The position numbers were made by a program, and so were the translations under genes. Shown in pieces: positions 1 to 11,035 of a DNA stretch of 64,000 bases. The DNA is from Aselliscus stoliczkanus (Eukaryota > Chordata > Mammalia > Chiroptera > Hipposideridae), in NCBI GenBank assembly GCA_033961575.1, contig CM066733.1, positions 67,903,921-67,967,920 of the forward strand, given 5' to 3'. Under the pieces are notes generated by a model, which did no database searches, was not told where the DNA came from, and saw only the letters and a list, made by a program, of their open reading frames with translations. The first letter of the stretch is position 1. Each line of letters opens with the position of its first letter.

Positions 1-1281
1 TTTTACTCTCCCAACATGGGAGTTTGGAAGCTGAGGGAGCTACCTGCTAACACTGTGTGGGTGACTTGTGTCTCTTCATTCAACAGGTCACAATCTGCAC
101 ATTCTTAACACACAAAAACATTATGTCAGCTGGTCATTGTTCCTTGACAGGTGACCCCAACCTTCATTCCTGTGCCATTAGCACTCCAGCCTGTATTGTG
201 GTATTATGTTTATGCATCAACTTTTATCACAGAACACAGGAGTATTAAGAAGTGCCCTAGAGGAACGTTAGCATCTAGACATACTCCTATCTGCCTTCAG
301 ATGTACTTGTGTATTAGCAACCTGCTTTCCCCTGGATTGGTCAACCAATCATCCCATTCTGTAAAGTAATCCCCTTCTTTGAATATTGGGTCACTACCAT
401 GAGGTCAGTTGTTAGTTTTAATTTACCAATTTAATGGAACCATTGCTATGTTCTCTCTTGGAATTTAAGATTACTAAACAAGAAGAAACCAAGGTTATAG
501 GGACAGGAAGCAAAATTTTTACTAGTGGATAATTAAACCTAATAGTAAGAAGGCCATTCTCATTTCCACCCCTATTACTTGGAGCCATGATTCCTAGCTA
601 TGGAAGAAAGAGTACCATATATTGATTGCTGGTTCAAAGTATATACTACATTTTGAAGGACATTTCCCCAGTCCTTCAAGATGTTGCTGCCATCACCGAG
701 TCTTAATAAAAACAATACCACTATTTTAAAAAGCCAGATGGTTCAAAGTATTGGGGAACATGTTACCATGGTCAGTGAATTCCATGAGCATGAGTCCATC
801 ACTGCACTTAATTGATTGTAAAATCAGTTCTTGATCAGAAGTAATGTTGTATGGAATTCTATGATAATAAGTCATTCTGTCTGCCCATGGGTGGTGCTTT
901 TGGCAGAATCTTTGTGGTCAGGGATGGCAAACCCAAATCCAGCATAAAGTATGTTCAAAAAAGGTCAAAGTACTGTCACTTTCTGATGGAAATAGTCCAA
1001 AGTAACTAACGTGCCATCAAGTCAGCCGGCCCCTCCCACTAGGAAACTCTGCACCTGTTGATTATTTTTTCTTACTGCAAAGACCTTCAAAGCTCCAAAG
1101 GGTAAGGGTTGCTGCTTCACTTCCACCTCTCAACACTCACTAAGTCCTTTGGCCAGCTCTAACCTTGAACTCCATAGGAAAGGGATTCCTGGGAAATGCA
1201 GAGCCCATTTGATCAACTCAACAACAAAACAATCTACCACATTAGGAAAGGTTCTTTGGACAATCTTAATTTAGGAGGGCA
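1..1281. other. Unassigned old sequence, possibly degenerate ERV interior
   Basis: No intact gene is visible; frames are short and broken in all six readings. The first 200 bases and the 540-1280 stretch loosely resemble an antisense ERVL-type retroviral interior as I remember it, but I see no diagnostic motif such as a protease or reverse transcriptase active site. It abuts the solo LTR at 1288, and the sequence right of that LTR (from 2425) would continue it if the LTR were removed. Confidence 0.25.
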
Positions 1282-1287
1282 GTGGGG
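1282..1287. repeat. Left TSD of the solo LTR
   Basis: GTGGGG directly abuts the LTR terminus TGCGGGG. It is repeated exactly at 2419-2424 beyond the other terminus. Confidence 0.8.
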
Positions 1288-2418
1288 TGCGGGGAGCCAG
1301 CCCCCGCAGGTCCAGGGGTTCCCTCAGGTGGGGACGGCTTCGGCGAGGAAAAAGAAGAATGGAGACACTGGAAAGAGTTTCACAGGAGTGTCACAATTTA
1401 TTATTATAAGATGTCCTTTTTATAGGGACTCTTAACCAATATTCCAATCCCAAATTATGTTTCAGATAGTTTTGATGTTTTGTTTTTCTTAGGACTTTTA
1501 CAGTCTTTACTTTTTTGTCACTGCTTTCTCCAGGGTACACTGTGACCTATTCTATGTTTAAGGATTCACTTATCGTCTAAAGTGTGGTTACCATGACTAC
1601 CTAGTCATTATCTAAATTCCAGCAGCTAAATATAATTGCAAAACTCACAGGGCACAGGGTTAAACTACTGCTTAAAAAAACTAGCAGTGGCTGTGTTTAG
1701 GGTAAAATTTATCTAAAGCCTATTCCCATGTGATACAATACTTAATAATAAAAGGAAGTCTCAAACCTCTCTTATCCTATAGAGGACTAAATATTATTTT
1801 AACAGAGGGTAACATCTGTTTCTCAGTCAAAGCTTCAATATCCATTGCTACAGTAATGCACAAGGCAAAGAATCAAAACAAGGCTGTTGATATAACATAC
1901 CACATGGTCAATAAGCTGTCTCTTATCAGAACTCTCATGACCAAAAGACCTTGGTCTGCTGGTCTCCAAGGAGATTTTTCACAGCTGCACAAGCAACGAC
2001 AAACAATAGCACCAGTGTTTCAGAGACACTGTCTATATCTCACAGACTGACTTTCTTAGGCCTATATGGCCAAAGGCCTAAGCCTCAGTTTCCAAGGGGC
2101 TTGAGTTCCCTATTTCTCAGTCCTGGGGTCCCCTCGGACTGTAGCCCGTCTTAGGGAGTTTCCCTTTTTTGGGAAATCTTGCCCCATCATTGATGTACAC
2201 AGTCAGCTATCATCAGGGTACCCCAGGAACTTGCCATGAATGCAGTGAAAGTGCTGTCTCCTATAGGATCTGATGTGCAGGAAAGGCACATGGGTTCATA
2301 GAGACAGGGGATAGTACATGATCAACCATACGGCAGCACCCCAGACATCCAGTGCTGAGGGTGGATCTTTATTTCAATGTGGCCTTGTCAGACACTGGGA
2401 TGCTGACAGCCCCCGGCA
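1288..2418 (-). mobile_element. Class II (ERVK-like) solo LTR
   Basis: Read on the minus strand the element starts TGCCGGGG at 2418 and ends CTGGCTCCCCGCA at 1288, giving TG...CA ends with short inverted termini. It is flanked by an identical 6-bp TSD, GTGGGG, at 1282-1287 and 2419-2424; six bases is usual for class II retroviral integrases. On the minus strand a TATAAAAAG box lies at 1424-1416 and an AATAAA polyadenylation signal at 1402-1397, followed by a GC-rich U5 end of the ERVK type. No retroviral interior lies between the two TSD copies, so this is a solo LTR left by LTR-LTR recombination. It is 1131 bp, near the usual ERVK LTR length of about 1 kb. The family name is inference; boundaries and TSD are seen directly. 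Confidence 0.85.
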
Positions 2419-2424
2419 GTGGGG
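2419..2424. repeat. Right TSD of the solo LTR
   Basis: GTGGGG directly follows the terminal GGCA. It matches 1282-1287 exactly. Confidence 0.8.
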
Positions 2425-3098
2425 TTTAGCAAGTAAGGATAAAAAGACATCGTTTCATGGAAGAATCCTCATATTGTCAAACATACAGAAACTGAAAAAC
2501 ATGTTGTTTAGGAAATGGCATTGTTCAAGTTCAGTTAAAACTTAAGCTATTTGGAAGTGATAGTAATATAGGAGAGCTCCCCCACCCCACTGTACAAATT
2601 TTAAGTCCCCTTTCCCTAGTTTCTTAAGATCCCTAGTGCCTGATCTTAATCACCTTTCAAATCAGCTTTTTAATCTTGAACAGAAGATTGTTCCTAGCCT
2701 GAATCATGGGAAGTCTCCTACCCGCCCCGCTCCAGGCCATTCCGGGCCTAGCCTCGGTGAACAATACCACTTGAATGACCACATGAATGACTGGATTATA
2801 ACCACAGAAAAAGGCCAAAAGCTCCATGAAGTTAAAACAGACTTTCCATCACACAGTCACCTTGCGTTGATGGCTTTGGGTCCTGCTTCTTGGGCCAACA
2901 CTTTCAACTCTATTTAATCAAAATCTATCTCTCCTCATCTAGAAGCCATCAGGATAAAAATGATGCCCCGAGCAAGACTTCCAGTACATCCCATCCAAAG
3001 AGGTCAACATGGACTTCTGGGCGAATCCTGAGGCCGCTTCCCCTCATCTGAGATCAGATAGGATGAGAGTTCCATGAATCCCCAATAGGTAGAGATAA
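2425..3098. other. Unassigned sequence between two ERV LTRs
   Basis: No intact gene is visible. If the LTR at 3099-3813 (minus) is a 5' LTR, this stretch would be the start of its interior. I cannot see a convincing primer-binding site next to 3099: minus-strand TTGGGGATTC occurs about 10 bases in but does not clearly match a tRNA 3' end. A short plus-strand frame at 2636-2917 has no recognisable domain. Confidence 0.3.
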
Positions 3099-3813
3099 TG
3101 GCTGTCGCGTCTCTGCGCAGCTGGGTCTGGCTTCCTTGAGAGGACCGGCAGGGACTCAGAAACAGAAATAAAGAGCAAGAGACAAGGGATAGTTTAAAAA
3201 GCAATGAGCCAGGGGACTCTGACTGATGGACAAGGAGCCCAGAATCTGGTCAGACTGCAGCTTTTATTGAGTACAAACAGGGAAGGAGCTTTGTTCTTTC
3301 CGAGGTCTGTAAATCACATGTGTCACCCAAGAATTTAGCCAACTCTCCCTATGCCCCATAGACCACCTCATCCGAAAGACCCTTGACCAATACAACATTG
3401 CCTCCTACGGGAACAGTTAATGATTCACCATGACACTTAGAGGCAAGAATGCAAAGAGGACTGCTGTTATCTTCTTGGGAAAATTTCTCTTCTCTGGCAG
3501 GCTATTAGCTTTGCAGATAAGGGTTTACAGGCCCTTAGGCCCCTTATGCTTCACCTCCTTGATGCCTCCCAGGGTACCCCATGGATGATGCCTGGCTTGG
3601 GCCGCCCTAATGCATATATTTTATTTAGGATCTTGCTCATATTTTAGGGTCTTGTGCATATGTAGGGTCTTGCCCCTCATTGGCTGACCCGCCCTCTCTC
3701 TTGGGGTCCCATGGGGTTTTGCCATAAACATAGTGAAAATCCTGTCCCCATTGAGGCTCTGCTGTTATGGACAAACGCAGGGAGGCAAACGGCGAGGCTA
3801 CTATGAGGCCACA
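3099..3813 (-). mobile_element. ERV LTR, same family as the one at 63.1 kb
   Basis: On the minus strand the LTR-like unit begins TGTGGCCTCATAG at about 3813 and ends GCGACAGCCA at about 3099. An AATAAA signal lies at 3268-3263 inside CTCAATAAAAGCTGCAG. Most of its length aligns by eye with plus-strand 63134-63800: shared blocks include CACTATG.TTATGG, CCCCATGGGACCCC, GGCCCAAGCCAG-like, the AATAAAAGC.GCAGTC signal region and GCGACAG at the end. I found no matching TSD around the ends, so this may be part of a longer provirus or have eroded edges. The family name is unknown to me. Confidence 0.7.
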
Positions 3814-4039
3814 AATGGCCCCATTCAGCAGGAAGCAGACACAGAAGAAGAGACCTCTTGCCCCTCAAATTCCCATAGAGATTTTTGGGGATCACATCTT
3901 GCAAGGGACAATGAGGCAGGCAATTCAAGATAGGAATGGAATCTCCATACATTTCTGCACATTTGACACGATGTACGCAAAGTGACCACCCAGAAGATCT
4001 CCCATCTCCACCCAAACCTTTCCCTTATCCACTATAGCC
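3814..4039. other. Linker between two LTRs
   Basis: Short unassigned stretch between the minus-strand LTR and the plus-strand class I-like LTR. It may be remnant ERV interior of either element. A minus-strand frame of 112 codons (3677-4015) crosses into the LTR and carries no recognisable domain. Confidence 0.3.
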
Positions 4040-4600
4040 ATCAACCACTATGAGGCAGCTAAAGGATACAAAGTACCTAACTAGATTAGACTAGTCACTC
4101 ACACCTGCGCAGGAAAGGCTACAGCAACCTTCATCTCACCTTAGCCTCATTATATCATCGTTATACATATGCCCAGAAATTTGTTAATATCATTATAACA
4201 GACTGAATTTTGGGAAGGAACATGTGCAGTCTAAAAAGATGAGATAATAGCCTCTTGTCAATCACAGGTTGTTTGACAAGCCCCTAGGTGTAGGGAAGAG
4301 TAGCCCATTCTAAAAAGAAAGGAAATAAAAACTCCAAATCCTGGCCAGTCAGCACCTTTTGAGCCACACTTTTGCTCAGGCCCGTTCCTATCCCTTTGGA
4401 ATATACTTTCTCTTCTAATAATGATGCCTTTTTGAGCCACTCTGTTGCTTGGGCCCTCTCCCATCTCTTTGGAGTGTAATTTAGCTTCTAATAAACTGCT
4501 CTTTCACCACTGTATCTCTGTGTCCCATTCAATTCTTTGCTCTAGACGCCAAGAACCTGTACATCACACCAGGAAGAGTCTGCTCCCTGCTAACATAGGA
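4040..4600 (+). mobile_element. Class I (ERV1-like) LTR, plus strand
   Basis: The 3' half has a typical class I R-U5 organisation: AATAAACTGCTCTTTCACC near 4490, then CTGTATCTCTGTGTCC, ATTCAATTCTTTGCTC and GACGCCAAGAACC near 4550. The U3 region carries a 73-bp tandem duplication (4357-4429 and 4430-4502). The 5' edge is uncertain; TGAGGCAGC near 4049 is one candidate start. No TSD was found. Confidence 0.6.
4357..4502 (+). repeat. 73-bp tandem duplication inside the ERV1-like LTR
   Basis: Both units start TTTTGAGCCAC, continue through a .CTTTGGA.T.TA.TTT block and end at CTTCTAATAA. The copies differ at many positions, so the duplication is old or was inherited from the source element. Only the second copy carries the polyadenylation signal AATAAA; the first reads AATAATG at that place. 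Confidence 0.75.
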
Positions 4601-4604
4601 GAAA

Positions 4605-6055
4605 TAGCTAAAACAGTGATTGACCACAATCATAGAGAATTCTGAATTTCAGCCCAAGGCAATTGGATTTTATTTAGCAGCTAAAATTGTGACAGATAAA
4701 TTTTTTTTAGCAGAGTAATAAAACAATGACAGTAGTGTTTTAAGAAGAATCCCAATGTGACATTTTTGGGTGTATAGCATGAATTAAAAAAAAAAAATCA
4801 AGTCTGTTGGGTGTGGCATATTAGGAAAAGTGTTGCTATTGTTTGGGTTTAAACATTATGTGTCTAAAATAGAGGATACCTGTCTATTTTCTCCTCCTCC
4901 ATTCATGGGCAGAATTATAAACCTGAAGCTTCAATCTTTTTCCTCCTTTGGCATTTTCTTCATTAAGTAGGGTCCCAATACTCTCTTTTCATCAAAACTT
5001 ATTGTTAAGAAATTATCTTAAATTAATTCTTACTAATGTACAGATAGATAATATCTTAACACCTTAAATAAAAGCAGGGCCTCTGCTTCTTAAAAGTTTT
5101 TGAACAATGGACACCATTGGGAATTTAATGAAAGATAAGAAATAACTTTGTAGAAATAAATGTTTACACTTAAATATAAAGTATTTCAAAAAATTTTACT
5201 GAATTCACACATATACTGAATCCTGTATGCATGAAGCCTTAGAAATACTGTGATCTTGAGCTCAAATACCCTTATCCAAAAAAAGGAAGTCATTCCTTTG
5301 GCATTTAAACATCCCTGCGCAAATAGGACACTTTTCGAGAGAAGAGCTTTCAAATGCCCCTGAAATCATACTCCTTAGACAACAACATCTGTTAACCTAT
5401 GAGAAATTCCACAGAGCTGGGAATTAAGAAATAAGAGCTTCCTGCTTCCACCCTTATTTACCTGCAGATTGAAAACACACTGGCAAGTTTTTTAAAGAAA
5501 TCTGTTGTAGTTATCATTAAAAAACTGTATACATAGGAATAAAAATAAATGTCCTCTTTATTTCCATTCAAAACTCAATCCCAGCCAAGCCACATGGCAG
5601 GAGGTGGGAGGGAGGCATCAGGAAGAGCAGGGAAATGCTTCTTCTTGGAAGGAGGCCCAATAAGACCCCCCTGTCATGCTTTCTCACATATAGTCATAAA
5701 GCCACAGATCTAACACTAGCAGAGAGCAGCACAGTGTGAGCTGTTTTCAGGGGCTGAGGTGAGCAGCAATGTTCTACCAGCCCTTCTTTTGACCCCAAGC
5801 ACACATTTCAGGGTTTGAGTACTGAGGGTTGAGCAGGGTGTGAGTACACTGTTATCTTGAAGCAAAAAGATTAATCTGTATCTATTTATATCTATATCTA
5901 TACTGAAGAGGCCAATTTGGCTTTACTAGCAAAGAACATTAACTGGATACAGGAATTTAGGATGTAGTAACTCACATTTCTCTTGGTTTAGGGTAATGGA
6001 CCACTTGTTGACATTTAATTGAAATGTAAAGGAGCCACTTACAAGATAAGGGATG
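4605..6055. other. Unique-looking noncoding DNA
   Basis: AT-rich, with no coding frame and no repeat I recognise with confidence. A run of 11 A lies near 4787. A short TATC/TATA-rich stretch lies at 5880-5902. Confidence 0.5.
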
Positions 6056-6447
6056 AGTTTTACGGACTGAATATTTGTGCCACCCTCCCCCACCCCACCT
6101 ATACCTCGAAAATTCTTATGCTGAAATCTAATACCCAATATGACTGGTATTTGGAGGTGAGGCCACTGGAAGTTAAGTAGGTCGTGAGGATGGAATCCTC
6201 ATGAAAGATTAGTGCCCTGATAAGAAAAGGCCAGAAGAGCTCTAGCTCTCACTTTATTTCCATCATGTGAGGATAGAGGATACAGTGAAAACTCAGCAGT
6301 CTGCAAACAAGGAGATCCTTACTAGAACCCAACCTTGCTGGAAACTTGATCTGAACTTCTAGCCTCCACAACTGGGGGAAATAGATTTCTGTTGTTAATA
6401 AGATACCCTCTCTATGGTACTTGACTAGAGCAGCCTGAACTAAGACA
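6056..6447 (+). mobile_element. MaLR LTR (MLT1/MST type)
   Basis: The unit shows the MaLR order: GGACTGAATATTTGTG, a C-rich run, TTCTTATGCTGAAATCTAA, CCCAATATGACTGGTATTTGG, GAGGTGAGGCC, then CATGTGAGGA, TTCTAGCCTCCA.AACT, ATTTCTGTTGTT and the end GAACTAAGACAG. It is strongly diverged, as expected for an ancient ERVL-MaLR LTR. Non-autonomous; no interior is seen. Confidence 0.85.
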
Positions 6448-6639
6448 GAGAGAAAAGCAAAGTTGAATAATCTTCATTAAATGCCAACTGCATTATTTTA
6501 GGGTCATGCTATTCGAAGTGTAGCTTCACCTATAGATTTAGCAGAAATGCATTATCTCGGGGCCCACCCCAGATATACAGAAGTGCAACCTCCATATTAA
6601 CAAGATTCTCAGATGATGCCAAATTAGGGTACAGCTTAA

Positions 6640-6830
6640 ACTGTTGCAGCAAGATTAAAAACACAGTGGCTTAAACAACACAGGTATTCATGGTTGTCTC
6701 ACTGAACTGTCCAAAAAAGGGAACAGCCTAGGGCAGGTGAGGAGGTTCTGCAAGGCGTAAAACCCAGCTTCCATCTCTGAATCTAAAGTATCTGCAGCTG
6801 ATTTTGTAAACTTTTAGCCAGGGGGAGGAG
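6640..6830 (-). mobile_element. MaLR LTR fragment, antisense
   Basis: ACAGTGGCTTAAACAACA followed by TATTCATGGTTGTCTCACTGAACTGT is the antisense 3' part of an MLT1-type LTR. It is partial and diverged; the left part is missing. Confidence 0.5.
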
Positions 6831-7679
6831 AATAGGCAAGAGAAATGTAGAGTCATTTCTTTTCTTTCGTGGTATGACCAGAAGGGGCACAATTTTATGT
6901 CCGGAACTCACTGACATAGTTACAAGTAGTACAAGGGAGACCACACAGTGTAATCTTAAGTGAGGTGACCCTGCACCCCTCTAACCTCAGGATTCCGTTA
7001 TTTAAAAAAAAAAAAAAAAAAAAAAAGGGAAAATTAATACCAGTAGGTAGTCAGTAGTGTCTGCCATACTTTTATAAGCCAGGCCATTTACTATCTGGCC
7101 TTGACAACCCTATGAAGAAGGTGGCATTAGCCTTACTTTCCAAATATATTAAGTACTACCAGAACCAAGACAAATCTTTTAATCATCCTGGCTTGGCAAT
7201 GTCCTCAAGTGATGAAAGGGGAAATCAAGACTAGTCTGGTTTATATCTCAAGAGGTTTTATTGATATTATGATACCTCTTTTCTCAGAGTTCTAGGTTGA
7301 GAATGTCTAGATATCTCCTTAGCATAAAAGTGTGCTTTTAAAATATGGCATATAAATGAGAAAGGCTTCACTCCCCTCTCATCCCAGTAGCCACCAGAGT
7401 TGCCAGGAAGGTGTATGATGCCCAGTTTTATAACTCTGCCCTTAACATTTCTCAAGGACTATTTCTTGATGTCTCCTCATGAACCAATGGTTCTTAAAAC
7501 ATTCTGTTTAAATTCATCATACCAAAGCTCGTGCTTGAATCTTCCCTTGTCTAGCAGCAATCAATTGATCAGATGAACACCAAAATCGCTCTCCCCAAAC
7601 TGCTATCTGCTTGGCATCTAATAGGTGCTTTAAATACTTACTGAACGAATGAAAGGCGGGAATCTCAGTTGTTCTATGA
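6831..7679. other. Old noncoding DNA with MIR/L2 traces
   Basis: Contains an A-run at 7003-7026, a weak MIR-like block around 7075-7210 (GACAACCCTATGAAGAAGG) and an L2-like 3' end near 7600-7655 (ATAGGTGCTTTAAATACTTACTGAACGAATGAA). No coding potential is seen. Confidence 0.45.
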
Positions 7680-7849
7680 CAGTGATTCTCAGTCATTAAC
7701 TTGCATCAGAATCACTTGGAGGTTATATTAAACTATAATTTCTGATTCAGTAGGTCCAGGGTAGGCCTTCAAAATTTTTCATTTCTAACAAGTTCCTAAT
7801 TGATGTTGATGCTGCTCATCCAGGGACCATTCTTTGAGAACCATTATTG
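7680..7849 (+). mobile_element. MER5A-type hAT (Charlie) nonautonomous transposon
   Basis: It starts CAGTGATTCTCAGTC and ends TTTGAGAACCATTATTG, the inverted termini of MER5. Between them come CATCAGAATCACTTGGAGG and TTTCTGATTCAGTAGGTC.GGG as in MER5A. Diverged, about 170 bp. Confidence 0.85.
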
Positions 7850-9105
7850 TAGAATTAAATGGAATCCATCTTATCATCAGAGGGGTTTGTTAATAGATGA
7901 AACAGAGATTAACCAAGGATGGTAACATTGCCTTATCTTACAAACCCAAGTCTACACTCAAATATTCATAAGTAAGGTGTCTGATTTCTGGGCACACCGA
8001 GTTCTCACTAAATTACAGCTACCATTATTATCACAACTGTTTATACAAAACAATTAGTAGTACAGATCATCTGAACTGTAGACGGCCAGCAGAAAACCTT
8101 ATTTCAAGGTATAATTTACTTATTGCCCACTCACACTAAAAATTTAATTAAGCAAACATATTTTTTTCCAGAATTATGTTCTATAAATCATGATAATTTG
8201 TTTTACCCTCCTATGTCAATAAGAGTCACTATCAAGTACATAGTTCCATTATCTTATTTTAAATATTATAGAATATCTGATCATATAGGCTATATAAGAT
8301 CTTTATTACTGAATTAATTTTAGTGCCTCCAACCCAGATAACTGAAAAGGTGAAAATTTAGGTTTAAAAATCAGCCATAGTCCCCCTGAAATGCAATAAT
8401 CAATTTTTAAACTTTCTGAGTTTAAACTTTAGAATTTAAAGACTTCTACCTATTGAGTGTTTCATTGAAATTCATTAATTATACTAGAAGAATTTTACAT
8501 ACAATACTTACATACTTGCAAGGTGCTTCATAATCACTTTTTTATCAGCATCTCTTAAAAGTTCTACAAAATAGGTCAGTAATATGTTCATAATTTTGCA
8601 AATGTAGATGCTAAGGTACCTGCCTGAGGTTTTACTGCACACTGTTAGCAGCTCCTAGATCTGAGTTTTCAGACCCTGGCACTCCATTCTCCCACACCAG
8701 CCCACACCACCTCACTACATTGTAAATTATTGATTTGAAACCACACTGTTACCTTAATGAGCGAGGAGGGTGTTATAAAACTTTATGGATTTACTGATTC
8801 TGACCTAGTTTACATTAATAATGCCTTATATTTTTATGTCACTTTATTGTGTTCAAAGACATGTTATATAATTTGCTTATTTGAGCCTAACACCCACTCA
8901 GGGGGAAGTCAGATTCCCTAAAGAGAACTTCTGCCCAAGTTAACCAGTTGCAGAGATAAGAGTTTCATTCTCATGATTCATTCTTCCCACCTCACCATTG
9001 CTGCCTCTCATTTATTCCAAGAATACTATGTGTTGAGCTACCTATAGAAGAATAATCCAATGTCAGTCAAAGGGAAATAGAGCTAATATTCCAAGTATGT
9101 TACAG
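7850..9105. other. Unique-looking noncoding DNA
   Basis: No coding frame. A weak MIR-like stretch is possible at about 8510-8660 (AGATGCTAAGGTACCTGCCTGAGG). The rest is AT-rich and unassigned. Confidence 0.4.
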
Positions 9106-9265
9106 CACTTACTCATTGGGTGAGTTCCTTAAACTCTTTGAGCCTTAGTTTGCTTGTTGCTAATATTGAGATTATAATAATGTCTACCTCATAAGGTCAT
9201 TCAGAATACCAGCAAGGTGACTTGTGTAAATGTGCTCAATACATAGTAAATACATAGTATTTAGT
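9106..9265 (+). repeat. MIR SINE fragment
   Basis: Follows the MIR core and 3' part: GAGTTCCTTAAACTCTTTGAGCC, TTAGTTTGCTTG, ATAATAATGTCTACCTCATAAGG, then TGTGCTCAATACATAGTAAAT. A second weak MIR-like tract follows at 9415-9490. Confidence 0.75.
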
Positions 9266-10195
9266 GCTTAATACATAGCAAATTCTCAGTGAATTAAAGC
9301 AATTATCAGAAAACATGAGGAGGTTGGCCTCATTGAGGATGGAGTATCACTTTATACTACATTTAGAAAAGCTCAATAACATGGTGCATTCATAGTTGAG
9401 TTTGATTCATAATTCTGACTCTATTATCTTATAACTTTGGGCAAATTCTTTAGAACATCTATGTTGCTTATTAAATGGAAAAAGTAATGTGGAGTCTTAA
9501 CTGTGCTTTGTTATTTCACTCAGTAAGTTTCCCATATAATATTAGTCCTCTGTTTCATTCAGATAGCCACTGCAATCATTACCATCTTCTTACTACTGGC
9601 TTTTAAGGACATATTATATCTAAAATCTATGGATTCCTATTAAAGCTGTGTTTGCTGACATAAGTTTTCTGACATTGAGATACTGTGGCTATTATCTCAA
9701 AAACATTATTTCTGTCCCCTCCCCCCTCTCTCCTCCCCCCGCCAACTCTGGTGTTCCAGATAACTAAGTCTCTAAAAATATAGCTAATAGGAAGCATTAT
9801 TGGAATGATTCTAACAGAATCCAGGACTTCTAAAAACATCATTTCCATTTTGAATTCTCATTAATAGCTTTCTCTGTAAGGTTGGTTCAGTTTGAATTTA
9901 GAGTGTTTTAGTGTCACCAACAGCTTTGAGCCAAAACGTCTTTTTTTTCAACTTGTCTTTCCATGGATCCTTTGACTTTTCTCTACATGCTCAATGCTGG
10001 TGTTCTCATTACTCCTGTGGCTCCAGGGTTGAAATATCAGTTATCTTTGATTCATTCCTCTTTTGAGCCTCCATACCATGAGTTGACAAGTCTCTCTGAA
10101 TCTACCTCTCCCAACATCTGTCATACGTAATTCATCTTCTCCTCTCAAACCTGTTAATAACATACTGAATTGTCTCCTGCTTTTGGTCTCCATTA
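9266..10195. other. Unique-looking noncoding DNA
   Basis: No coding frame or confident repeat. A C-rich pyrimidine patch lies at 9716-9742 (CCCCTCCCCCCTCTCTCC). Confidence 0.4.
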
Positions 10196-10201
10196 CCATC
10201 T

Positions 10202-10279
10202 TGTTGAGGGCCGTGTAGCCCAATATTGAGGGGCATGCAGTGTTGAGGGCAGTGTAGCCCAATATCGAGGGGCATGCAG
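10202..10279 (+). repeat. 39-bp tandem duplication at the LTR terminus
   Basis: Units 10202-10240 and 10241-10279 both run from TGTTGAGGGC to GGGGCATGCAG and differ at two positions (C/A at unit position 11, T/C later). Because each copy restores a TG start, either could be the true integration terminus; the TSD supports the outer one. Confidence 0.9.
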
Positions 10280-10715
10280 GCTGACTTTAGTGGGCTTGGT
10301 GAAGCATAAACTTGTTTATCTGCTCCTATTGTTTCCTTGCTGCACCTGGAGGGTGCTTACTATTTACTAAGGAATGTGGTGAGGGTGGCCGGATCCTTGG
10401 GACACAAAAGAAAGATGGCTATCCGGGTTAATGAAAGAAAATGGCTTAAGAAACTAACCAAGGTTTCACTGACCTTTAGACTATTGGTAAACAGTTAATG
10501 ATCTACTTTTCACTGAGGTAATGCATATTTTTCCTACATGTACCCTTGCACGTACCTCCTACCTAAAAAATGTATATAAAGCCTGCAACAAATAAACTGG
10601 AGATTGATCTCTCCATTTTCTGTCTTTACTGCAACAAACAGTTTCTGTCTTTCATTAACCGCCGATGCTGTGTCCAACTTCTCGAACCCTGGTCAGCAGG
10701 GGCTGGTACCCCGCA
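10202..10715 (+). mobile_element. Class II-like solo LTR with duplicated 5' end
   Basis: It starts TGTTGAGGGCC and ends GGGGCTGGTACCCCGCA, a GC-rich class II style U5 end. A TATATAAA box lies at 10573-10580 and AATAAA at 10591-10596. It is flanked by CCATCT (10196-10201) and TCATCT (10716-10721), a 6-bp TSD with one mismatch. No interior lies between, so it is a solo LTR of 514 bp. Its first 39 bp are tandemly duplicated. The family is not identified. Confidence 0.8.
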
Positions 10716-10821
10716 TCATCTTACACAATATTGCCGGAACACTCTTCCTAAATTCTTCCTGAAGGACTGTTGGGCTATGACATTCCCTGCTATCCCTCAC
10801 TCCCTGCCCCAAAACCTATGG

Positions 10822-10948
10822 AAACAGAGAATGGGGGAAAGGGAGAAGAGAAGAGAGAGTTAGAGGGATTGGAGAAAAGGAAAAGGAGAGGGAGAGTAGA
10901 AGGAGGAGAAAAGAGGGGAAAGGAGAGGAAGGAAGGAAGAAAGAAGGT
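10822..10948 (+). repeat. GA-rich purine tract
   Basis: About 125 bases almost purely A and G (mixtures of GAAAAGG, GGAGAG and GGAAGGAAG units). The opposite strand gives a spurious Ser/Phe/Leu/Pro-rich frame. Confidence 0.9.
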
Positions 10949-11035
10949 ATAAAGCCCAGTCTTCAAGCTCACCTTTGGATCCAAAGTAGCCTTTTCTCTA
11001 TCAAAACTCCATCATGTATCAAATAATCTGTTCTC

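Noticed and set aside
2225..2545. Possible processed pseudogene in a 75-codon frame
   Set aside because: 2225-2418 lies inside the solo LTR, and the frame crosses the LTR boundary and TSD.
3060..3098. Retroviral primer-binding site next to the minus-strand LTR
   Set aside because: The TTGGGGATTC word is too short and misplaced to match a tRNA 3' end convincingly.
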